A DNA stretch of 11,589 bases, taken from the NCBI GenBank assembly GCA_945877725.1, contig CAMDXR010000071.1, forward strand, positions 1 through 11,589, written 5' to 3'. The stretch's first letter is position 1. The number at the start of each line of letters is the position of its first letter. Under the pieces are notes generated by a model that saw only the letters and a program-made list of their open reading frames with translations, was not told the DNA's origin and made no database searches. Below are positions 1 to 5,418 of this stretch, one piece after another. The position numbers and the translations under genes are program-made. Origin of the DNA: Limnohabitans sp. Rim8. Its GTDB lineage: Bacteria; Pseudomonadota; Gammaproteobacteria; Burkholderiales; Burkholderiaceae_C.

Positions 1-98
1 TGATTCATGCGCTTAAGGCCCGTGGCCTGAAAAAAGGCCTGGCCACGCTGTGCATTGGCGGCGGCGAAGGCACGGCCGTCGCACTCGAATTGGTTTAA
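1..98 (+). CDS. Thiolase (acetyl-CoA acetyltransferase family), C-terminal end only
   Basis: This is the last 31 codons of a gene that begins before the window; the first complete codon is at base 3 and the TAA stop is at 96-98. The visible end reads KKGLATLCIGGGEGTAVALE. That is the C-terminal signature of thiolases, and its cysteine is the one that acts as acid/base in the active site of the family. Such enzymes cleave or form beta-ketoacyl-CoA (for example two acetyl-CoA and acetoacetyl-CoA). The acyl-CoA dehydrogenase gene starts 13 bases downstream, so the two are probably co-transcribed and work in a beta-oxidation type route. The exact chain-length preference cannot be read from this fragment. 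Family assignment is firm; a more precise symbol is not justified. Confidence 0.93.
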   Translation, partial: IHALKARGLKKGLATLCIGGGEGTAVALELV

Positions 99-100
99 CC

Positions 101-106
101 GAAGGA
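101..106 (+). promoter_or_regulatory. Ribosome binding site of the acyl-CoA dehydrogenase gene
   Basis: GAAGGA lies five bases before the ATG at 112. It decides the start: a longer in-frame reading from TTG at 55 would overlap the thiolase gene and add 19 residues that match nothing in the family, whereas MLLTPDQEM from 112 is a normal dehydrogenase N-terminus. Confidence 0.75.
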
Positions 107-111
107 TCCAC

Positions 112-1239
112 ATGTTGCTGACCCCCGACCAGGAAATGATCCGCGATGCGGTGCGCGACTTTGCGCAGCGAGAGCTGTGGCCGCACGCCGCCGAGTGGGA
201 CAAAAATCACCACTTTCCCAAAGAGGCGCACAAAGGGCTGGCCGAGCTGGGTGCTTATGGCATTTGTGTGCCAGAAGCTTTGGGCGGTGCGGGTCTGGAC
301 TACATGACTTTGGCTCTGGTGCTCGAAGAAATTGCCGCGGGAGACGGCGGCGTCAGCACCACCATCAGCGTGACCAACTGCCCCGTCAACGCCATCTTGA
401 TGATGTATGGCAACGAGGCACAAAAAAAGCAGTGGCTCACACCGCTGGCACAAGGGCAGTTGCTGGGCGCGTTTTGCCTGACTGAGCCTCATGTGGGCTC
501 TGACGCTTCGGCCCTGCGGACCACCGCCGTGAAAGACGGTGATACCTACGTGATCAATGGCGTCAAGCAGTTCATCACCAGTGGCAAGCATGGTGATGTG
601 GCGGTGGTGATCGCCGTGACCGACAAGGGCGCGGGCAAGAAAGGCATGAGCGCATTTTTGGTGCCCACCAGCGCCCCCGGTTATGTGGTGGCGCGCCTAG
701 AGGATAAGTTGGGCCAACACTCTAGCGACACAGCACAGATCAATTTTGACAATTGCCGCATTCCTGCCGAAAACCTGATTGGTCAGGAAGGTGAGGGCTA
801 CAAGATTGCTTTGTCTTCCCTTGAAGGCGGGCGCATCGGTATTGCCGCGCAAAGCCTGGGCATGGCCCGCAGCGCACTGGACGTGGCGATTGACTACGCC
901 AAGCAGCGTGAGAGCTTTGGCACGAGCATCTTCAATCACCAAGCCGTTGGTTTTCGGCTGGCCGATTGCGCTACGCAACTTGAGGCCGCGCGCCAACTCA
1001 TCTGGCATGCTGCCAGCCTGCGCGACGCAGGCAGGCCTTGCCTGAAAGAGGCCGCTATGGCCAAGCTGTTTGCCAGCGAAGCGGCTGAAATGGTGTGCTC
1101 AGCTGCCATCCAAACGCTGGGCGGCTACGGTTATGTCAGCGACTTTCCGGTGGAACGCATTTACCGCGATGTGCGCGTGTGCCAGATTTACGAAGGCACC
1201 AGCGACGTGCAGAAAATCATCATTCAACGCGCCTTGTAA
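112..1239 (+). CDS. Acyl-CoA dehydrogenase (short/medium-chain type)
   Basis: A 375-residue FAD flavoenzyme that introduces the alpha-beta double bond into acyl-CoA and passes electrons to electron-transfer flavoprotein. The layout is the full three-part family fold: helical N-terminal domain (about 1-115), the beta domain with the flavin/substrate signature CLTEPHVGSDASALRTTA at 122-139, and the C-terminal helical domain ending in GGYGYVSDFPVERIYRD and YEGTSD. Glu361 in the YEGTSD motif occupies the catalytic-base position of short- and medium-chain dehydrogenases. In isovaleryl-CoA dehydrogenase the base instead sits directly before an arginine on an earlier helix, and here that position is glycine (SLEGGRIGI). 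I therefore do not call it isovaleryl-CoA dehydrogenase even though leucine-degradation genes are nearby. It follows the thiolase by 13 bases and precedes the rhodanese gene by 21, suggesting one operon. Substrate range is inferred only broadly (short straight or branched acyl-CoA). Confidence 0.93.
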   Translation: MLLTPDQEMIRDAVRDFAQRELWPHAAEWDKNHHFPKEAHKGLAELGAYGICVPEALGGAGLDYMTLALVLEEIAAGDGGVSTTISVTNCPVNAILMMYGNEAQKKQWLTPLAQGQLLGAFCLTEPHVGSDASALRTTAVKDGDTYVINGVKQFITSGKHGDVAVVIAVTDKGAGKKGMSAFLVPTSAPGYVVARLEDKLGQHSSDTAQINFDNCRIPAENLIGQEGEGYKIALSSLEGGRIGIAAQSLGMARSALDVAIDYAKQRESFGTSIFNHQAVGFRLADCATQLEAARQLIWHAASLRDAGRPCLKEAAMAKLFASEAAEMVCSAAIQTLGGYGYVSDFPVERIYRDVRVCQIYEGTSDVQKIIIQRAL

Positions 1240-1260
1240 ACACCACAAAGGACCATCGAC

Positions 1261-1692
1261 ATGCCCATTACCAAAGGTTTTCAGGCGCTTGTGGACGAAG
1301 CCATGGCCCAAGTCACCACCCACAGCGTTGAAGAGGTCCGCGCCCGCTTGACCGACCCGTCTGTGCAGATTGTGGACATTCGTGACCCGCGTGAGCTGGA
1401 ACGAGAGGGCACTCTGCCCGGTGCCTTGTTGGCACCCCGCGGCATGCTGGAGTTTTGGGTGGACCCGGCGTCGCCCTATTTCAAGCCGGTCTTTGGCGAT
1501 GAAAGCAAACAGTTCATTTTGTTTTGTGGTGCGGGCTGGCGCAGCGCGTTGGCCACCAAAACCCTGCAAGACATGGGCATGCGCAACGTGGCCCATATTG
1601 ATGGCGGCTTTGCAGCATGGAAGAAAGCCAATGCACCCATGGTGACGCTGGAGCAACACAAAGCCGAAAGCGCTTCGCGTAAAGGCCATTGA
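1261..1692 (+). CDS. Rhodanese-like single-domain protein
   Basis: A 143-residue protein with one rhodanese domain. Visible landmarks are VDIRDPRELEREG (38-50), GALLAPRGMLEFWVDP (54-69), the active-site loop CGAGWRS (89-95) and the closing HIDGGFAAWKKA motif. Cys89 fits the CxxGxR persulfide-carrying loop, so the catalytic residue is present. Rhodaneses move sulfane sulfur from donors such as thiosulfate to cyanide, thiols or protein acceptors; the physiological partner here is unknown. The ATG at 1261 has AAAGGA at 1247-1252, eight bases away. There is no signal peptide, so it is cytoplasmic. Its position directly behind the acyl-CoA dehydrogenase, and its overlap with the next gene (TGATG at 1690-1694), make it part of the same transcription unit. 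No functional link to fatty-acid oxidation can be read from the sequence. Confidence 0.9.
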   Translation: MPITKGFQALVDEAMAQVTTHSVEEVRARLTDPSVQIVDIRDPRELEREGTLPGALLAPRGMLEFWVDPASPYFKPVFGDESKQFILFCGAGWRSALATKTLQDMGMRNVAHIDGGFAAWKKANAPMVTLEQHKAESASRKGH

Positions 1693-2081
1693 TGCCCGGG
1701 TCTTGTCCCTGCGGCCGCAGCAACGCCAAAGGTCAGGTTTTGATCCTGGATGTTTGTTGTGGCCCTTGCCACGCCGGGGTGCCCGCCGCCGATGCCGAAA
1801 GTCTGATGCGCTCGCGTTACAGCGCTTTTGTGACCGGAAATGTGCCTTATTTGTTGGCCACATGGCACCCCAGCCAACGCCCCGCCACGCTGGCGCTTGA
1901 AGTCCAGGCGAAATGGTTGGGTCTGGAGATTCGGCAGCACCGAAGCACCGGGGCCGACACTGCCGAAGTAGAGTTTGTCGCCCGTTTCAGGCTGGCAGGC
2001 AAAGCGGTGCGACAGCATGAACGCAGCCGCTTTTTGCGCGAAGACGGACGCTGGTTTTATGTGGATGGCGAGGTGCTGTGA
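1692..2081 (+). CDS. YchJ/UPF0225-family protein with N-terminal SEC-C-like cysteines
   Basis: A 129-residue protein that starts at ATG 1692, sharing a base with the TGA of the rhodanese gene; AAAGG at 1681-1685 serves as ribosome binding site, so translation is probably coupled. It begins with a Cys-rich zinc-knuckle-like segment (CPCG at 5-8, then CCGPC) and continues with the family signature LMRSRYSAFVTGNVPYLLAT, a WHPS motif, and RSRFLREDGRWFYVDGE near the end. This matches the core of YchJ-family proteins, which have an NTF2-like fold and no settled biochemical role. Two oddities are visible. E. coli YchJ carries a second SEC-C motif at its C-terminus, which is absent here. The spacing between CPCG and CCGP is also several residues wider than usual. 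The family call is good; the function is unknown. Confidence 0.85.
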   Translation: MPGSCPCGRSNAKGQVLILDVCCGPCHAGVPAADAESLMRSRYSAFVTGNVPYLLATWHPSQRPATLALEVQAKWLGLEIRQHRSTGADTAEVEFVARFRLAGKAVRQHERSRFLREDGRWFYVDGEVL

Positions 2082-2124
2082 TCCGGTGATCTGCAGGCCG
2101 GCGTGAGCCCTTATCATCGGCGGC

Positions 2125-2775
2125 ATGAACTTTGAAGCCATTTTGTTTGATTGTGACGGCGTGCTGGTGGACAGCGAGGCCATCACTTGCGGCGTGCTGC
2201 GTGACATGTTTGAAGAGCAGGGCTGGCACATGTCGCTGGCCGAATGCATGCAGCGTTTTGTGGGTCACACCGTCAAAAGTCAGCGCAGCACCATTGAGGC
2301 CCATACCGGTCAACCCTTGACCGATGTCTGGCTAGATCAGTTTTTTGATAGGCGCAACGAAAGGCTGACCCAAAGCATCACCGCCATTGAGGGCGTTCAC
2401 GACGCAGTGGCCCATCTGCACGCGCACTGCCAAGGCCGCATTGCTGTGGCCTCAGGGGCCGACCGGTTCAAGGTCGAGATGATGCTCAAACAAGTGGGGC
2501 TGATGCGGTTCTTTGAAGGCAGAGTGTTCAGCGGCCACGAAATGCCCCGCAGCAAACCCCACCCTGATGTGTATTTGGCAGCAGCGGCGCATCTACAGAT
2601 TGATCCGGCGCGCTGCCTGGTGGTGGAAGACACCACGGTGGGCATCACAGCGGGCGTGGCTGCCGGGGCCACCGTGTGGGCTTATGCGCCACCGGGCGCT
2701 GACGCACATGCCCTGCGCCAAGCCGGTGCGGCGCAGGTGTTTGAGCACATGCGCGGGTTGCGGTTGGGGTCATGA
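2125..2775 (+). CDS. HAD superfamily hydrolase, subfamily IA (phosphatase or phosphomutase-like)
   Basis: A 216-residue soluble haloacid-dehalogenase-type protein. Motif I is FDCDGVLVDSE, with nucleophile Asp9 and acid/base Asp11. A helical cap occupies about residues 18-85. Motif II Ser110 is in VASGADR, motif III Lys144 is in RSKPHPDVY, and motif IV Glu168-Asp169 is in CLVVEDTTVGITAG. All catalytic positions are intact, so it should be an active Mg-dependent phosphatase or mutase on a small phosphorylated metabolite. The pattern resembles YieH/beta-phosphoglucomutase-like members, but the substrate cannot be told from sequence. It lies 43 bases after the YchJ-type gene with no clear ribosome binding site; a TATCAT element at 2112-2117 is close to the ATG and could hint at a short or absent leader, which is speculative. 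The minus-strand ATPase gene converges on it, leaving 48 bases between the stops with no clear terminator. Confidence 0.9.
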   Translation: MNFEAILFDCDGVLVDSEAITCGVLRDMFEEQGWHMSLAECMQRFVGHTVKSQRSTIEAHTGQPLTDVWLDQFFDRRNERLTQSITAIEGVHDAVAHLHAHCQGRIAVASGADRFKVEMMLKQVGLMRFFEGRVFSGHEMPRSKPHPDVYLAAAAHLQIDPARCLVVEDTTVGITAGVAAGATVWAYAPPGADAHALRQAGAAQVFEHMRGLRLGS

Positions 2776-2823
2776 GCGCGGGCCAGGGCCGAGGCGAAAT
2801 GGCTCAAGCATTCAGCTGATCGT

Positions 2824-4092
2824 TCATCGCCATAAAAGAGAGATTGGACCTGCATGCAGTTGCGCGTCAAACGGTGTGATGCGGTCATGGTCATGCAGCA
2901 CAAGTCCATGCACAAACTTGTCGCCGACTGCGTCCTGCAGTTGGCGCAGCCCACGCAGATCAGCACTGCGCACCGTGGCCGATGCTTTGACTTCAATGCC
3001 AACCACACGCCCCTGTGGGTCTTCAATGACCAAGTCCACTTCGTCTTGGTTTTTGCTGCGAAAGTGTGAAATGCGCAGCCGCTTGTCGGACCAGGTGACG
3101 AGCTTGAGCACTTCGGAGACCACGAAATTTTCCAACAACGGCCCCCAACTCATGCGCTCGGGTGAGGCGTCTTTTTTCAATGTATCGGCTGTGGCGCTGC
3201 GCAGTGCTGCAAGCAAGCCGGTGTCCAAAAAATGCAGTTTGGGCGTTTTCGTCAATCGGCTGATCGCATGGCTTGACCACGGGGGTATTTGGCGCAATAA
3301 AAACAAGCGCTCCAAAATGCCCACATATTTCTGTGCGGTCGGAGATGTCAGCCCCAGCGCGGCGCCGTAACTGCTGTGGTTCACCATTTGCCCAGCGTGC
3401 GCCGCCAGCATGTTCAAAAGGCGCGGCATGCGGTCGAGCTGGTCGATGTGGGCGATATCACGCACGTCGCGATCGAGGATCAAGGCCACATAGTCAAGGA
3501 GCCAGGCTTGGCGGCGACCCGCCGTTGAGCGTCGCAGTGCTTCTGGGTAACCCCCTTTGAGCACCAAATCGATCAGCTCATGGCCCACCACAGGCATACT
3601 CACATCGGGCAAGCCGTGGCCGTCAAACAAACGGTCCAGCAAATCGCCCGGCGTGGCGGCCAACTCGGCTTGCGCAAAGGGCAACAGTGTGACGACCTCT
3701 AAACGACCCGCCAAAGAGTCTGCGACCATAGGCATGGCCATGAGGTTGGTGGAGCCGGTGAGCAGAAAGCGACCTGGCCTTGTGTCCTTGTCCACACTCT
3801 CTTTGATGGCCAACAAGAGATCGGGTGCGCGTTGGACTTCATCGATCACGGCTTGACTCAAGCCCCGTACAAAACCTGTGGGGTCGGCACGAGCAGCAGA
3901 CAAAGTGGCGGGGTCGTCCAAGGTGATGAAAGGCCGAGCAGGGTTGGCGTACCGTCGCGCCAGTGTGGTTTTGCCCGCTTGGCGAGGGCCCACGATCAGC
4001 ACCACCCGTGTGTCCTCAAGGGCGATGGCCACTTTGGCTTGAACAAAGCGTCGGATCTCTGACTCATTCTGGCGTGACATAGGGGTGGGCAT
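2824..4092 (-). CDS. AAA-family ATPase with C-terminal DUF4143 (nuclease-fold) domain
   Basis: A 422-residue protein of the widespread AAA_14/DUF4143 family. The N-terminal ATPase has Walker A GPRQAGKTT at 35-43, Walker B AVIDEVQ with Asp84-Glu85, and a sensor-like FLLTGSTN at 109-116. The C-terminal DUF4143 part shows DEVDLVIE (Asp353) followed by GIEVKAS (Glu367, Lys369). That is the D...ExK arrangement of the PD-(D/E)XK nuclease fold, to which I recall this domain being assigned. The role of the family is not settled; members are scattered between genomes and often sit alone, as this one does. The start could be ATG 4092 or ATG 4080 (MSRQNESEI); neither has a clear ribosome binding site. 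It is transcribed alone, towards the HAD gene, from an AT-rich spacer, which fits acquisition by horizontal transfer. Domain call firm, function unknown. Confidence 0.9.
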   Translation of the reverse strand: MPTPMSRQNESEIRRFVQAKVAIALEDTRVVLIVGPRQAGKTTLARRYANPARPFITLDDPATLSAARADPTGFVRGLSQAVIDEVQRAPDLLLAIKESVDKDTRPGRFLLTGSTNLMAMPMVADSLAGRLEVVTLLPFAQAELAATPGDLLDRLFDGHGLPDVSMPVVGHELIDLVLKGGYPEALRRSTAGRRQAWLLDYVALILDRDVRDIAHIDQLDRMPRLLNMLAAHAGQMVNHSSYGAALGLTSPTAQKYVGILERLFLLRQIPPWSSHAISRLTKTPKLHFLDTGLLAALRSATADTLKKDASPERMSWGPLLENFVVSEVLKLVTWSDKRLRISHFRSKNQDEVDLVIEDPQGRVVGIEVKASATVRSADLRGLRQLQDAVGDKFVHGLVLHDHDRITPFDAQLHAGPISLLWR

Positions 4093-4122
4093 GTGGTTTG
4101 TTTGGGCTTTTAATTATGGACA

Positions 4123-4154
4123 ATTTTAAACAAATGTAAGGCCAAATTTAAAAT
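4123..4154. repeat. AT-rich inverted repeat upstream of the ATPase gene
   Basis: ATTTTAAA at 4123-4130 is repeated in inverted orientation as TTTAAAAT at 4147-4154, with a 16-base loop. It lies just downstream of the candidate promoter and would fall in the leader of the ATPase gene. It could be an operator, but in such AT-rich DNA an eight-base arm may be chance. Confidence 0.35.
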
Positions 4155-4162
4155 ATAAACTG

Positions 4163-4191
4163 GTTATACTTAAATGATTAGCGCTTTTCGA
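4163..4191 (-). promoter_or_regulatory. Candidate sigma-70 promoter of the DUF4143 ATPase gene
   Basis: Read on the minus strand, TCGAAA (4186-4191) and TATAAC (4163-4168) are separated by 17 bases and match the -35 and -10 consensus at four and five of six positions. Transcription would start near 4155 and give a leader of roughly 60 bases. The whole spacer 4093-4207 is markedly AT-rich compared with its flanks and contains no gene that I can support. Confidence 0.4.
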
Positions 4192-4207
4192 ACCGATAAA
4201 AGCCAAT

Positions 4208-5284
4208 TCAGGTGGACTGGGGTGGCCGACGAGACCTCACCCCCTCCGGCGTCTGCCCCGTCCACCCCTTGAACGCCCGCATGAAACTCTTCTCGTTCTG
4301 AAACCCCACCTCGGCGGCGATCTGTTTGATGGGGCGACTCGTTCGCAGTAGCAGGTCGGTGGCCAGGTCCCGGCGCACAGCGTCTTTGAGTTGCTGCAGG
4401 CTGGCGCCCTCTTCCTTGAGTTGCCGGTGCAAGGTGCGGGCCGACAGGTTCAGCCACGCGGCCAGGTCGTGTGCATTGCGGCTGTGCTCGGGGTGCTCGG
4501 CCAGGGCTTGGCGCACTTTCTCCACCAACAGGCGGTCGCGCCGGTAAGGACGCACCGTGAGCAGCAAGGCGCGCTGCAGCATGCGCTGCAAGGCAGCCTC
4601 GTCGCGGCGCACGGGCAGGCTCAGGTAGCCCGCGTCAAACTGCAGGCTGTGCCCGGGCGCGTTGAATTGGGTCGGTCCATCGAACAGCACCCGGTAGCTG
4701 CCCGCGTGCGGCGGCGGGGCAAAACGCAAGGTGGTTTGCAGTAATGGGATGCGCGAATCCGTCAGCCAGCAGGCCACGCCCAAAGCATTGCGCAGCACCG
4801 AGACCACGGCGAATTCCTGCAAAGCGCCCAGCCCGCGTTGCTCGGTCAATTGCAGGCTGGCCACGCCCTGCGACTGGCCGACTTGCAGGTCGATGTCGTC
4901 GGTCAGCAGGCCATGGTGGCGGCACCAGCGGGCCAGTGCCACGCCCAGGGTGGGGGCGGTCAGGGAGGCGCGCACCAGCATGCCGTAACTGCCCCAGGGC
5001 AGGCGGCGGCTGAACCAGCCTAGGGCCTCATCGTCCAACTCGCGCATGGCACTGGCCGAGAGCCATTCCATTTGCAAAGCGGTGATGCGCGCATCGGGCT
5101 GCTGCAGCGAGTCTGGCGCAATTTGTGCCGCCTGCAGGGCGGGCAAGGGGTCGAGGCCGCGAAGGGTGAAAGCGCTGGCAATGGCGCGCACAAAAGCCAT
5201 GGGTGTTTCGGCACGCATGGAGATGCCGGGGTGGTTTGCCAATGAATGGCCGGGGCTGGGGGGGGCGCTGGCAGCGTCTTTCAT
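4208..5284 (-). CDS. AraC-family regulator with arabinose-binding-type N-terminal domain
   Basis: A 358-residue transcription regulator when read from ATG 5284. The N-terminal part (TPMAFVRAIASAF..., then LPWGSYGMLVRASLTAPTLG and a WCRHH segment) is of the Arabinose_bd/OruR-like type that senses a small ligand. The C-terminal 100 residues hold the two helix-turn-helix units of AraC proteins: DLAAWLNLSARTLHRQLKEE, then PIKQIAAEVGFQNEKSFMRA followed by FKGWTGQTPEGVR. The start is uncertain. ATG 5218 (MRAETPMAFVRAI, 336 residues) agrees better with usual family length, and neither start has a convincing ribosome binding site. The gene is divergent from the methylcrotonyl-CoA carboxylase operon across a short spacer with a palindrome and an activator-type promoter. 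I infer that it senses an intermediate of leucine/isovalerate breakdown and activates that operon; this is inference, not visible in the protein itself. Most characterised liu regulators are of other families (LiuR is MerR-type). Confidence 0.88.
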   Translation of the reverse strand: MKDAASAPPSPGHSLANHPGISMRAETPMAFVRAIASAFTLRGLDPLPALQAAQIAPDSLQQPDARITALQMEWLSASAMRELDDEALGWFSRRLPWGSYGMLVRASLTAPTLGVALARWCRHHGLLTDDIDLQVGQSQGVASLQLTEQRGLGALQEFAVVSVLRNALGVACWLTDSRIPLLQTTLRFAPPPHAGSYRVLFDGPTQFNAPGHSLQFDAGYLSLPVRRDEAALQRMLQRALLLTVRPYRRDRLLVEKVRQALAEHPEHSRNAHDLAAWLNLSARTLHRQLKEEGASLQQLKDAVRRDLATDLLLRTSRPIKQIAAEVGFQNEKSFMRAFKGWTGQTPEGVRSRRPPQST

Positions 5285-5290
5285 GGTGAC

Positions 5291-5311
5291 GCAAATTGTG
5301 GCACGATTTGC
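5291..5311. promoter_or_regulatory. Palindromic operator-like site in the araC / mccB divergent spacer
   Basis: The outer arms GCAAAT (5291-5296) and ATTTGC (5306-5311) and the inner arms GTG (5298-5300) and CAC (5302-5304) surround a central G, so nine of ten base pairs of this 21-base element are symmetric. It begins six bases before the upstream-most regulator start. A second ATTTG occurs at 5317-5321, 11 bases (about one helical turn) after the one at 5306, giving a direct-repeat pair of the kind AraC proteins use. A role as a regulator binding site is inferred from symmetry and position. Confidence 0.5.
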
Positions 5312-5318
5312 AACCCAT

Positions 5319-5351
5319 TTGACACCCCCAAACGGCGCTGCAGCCTTTAAG
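5319..5351 (+). promoter_or_regulatory. Candidate activator-dependent promoter of the mcc operon
   Basis: TTGACA at 5319-5324 is a perfect -35 hexamer. No good -10 is found 16-18 bases downstream; the nearest is TTTAAG at 5346-5351, with a spacing of 21. A strong -35 with a badly spaced -10 right next to operator-like repeats fits a promoter that needs a regulator to work. The identification is tentative. Confidence 0.35.
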
Positions 5352-5408
5352 CTGGCAGGCATTGCACTTTCGATGCGCCCGGGGCCATGCCCTGCGGCCC
5401 CAGCCCCT

Positions 5409-5414
5409 AGGAAG
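5409..5414 (+). promoter_or_regulatory. Ribosome binding site of the carboxylase beta-subunit gene
   Basis: AGGAAG lies four bases before ATG 5419 and decides this start. A longer in-frame reading from 5362 would add 19 residues without family similarity and would run into the promoter area. Confidence 0.75.
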
Positions 5415-5418
5415 CACC

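Noticed and set aside
2089..2125. A separate promoter giving a leaderless HAD mRNA (TATCAT at 2112-2117)
   Set aside because: There is no -35-like hexamer at the right distance (ATCTGC at 2089-2094), so it is mentioned only as a possibility in the gene entry.
1099..2249. Overlapping minus-strand open frames of about 255 codons opposite the rhodanese, YchJ and HAD genes
   Set aside because: Shadows of genes with clear family motifs on the plus strand.
2513..3370. Plus-strand open frame of 285 codons across the HAD gene end and the ATPase gene
   Set aside because: It overlaps two genes with intact catalytic motifs in other frames; its protein is a Ser/Arg-rich low-information sequence.
4183..4203. 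Hairpin GCTTTT / AAAAGC just after the araC stop as a terminator
   Set aside because: The stem has six pairs, of which four are A-T, the loop is nine bases and no U-run follows in the direction of transcription; too weak to call.
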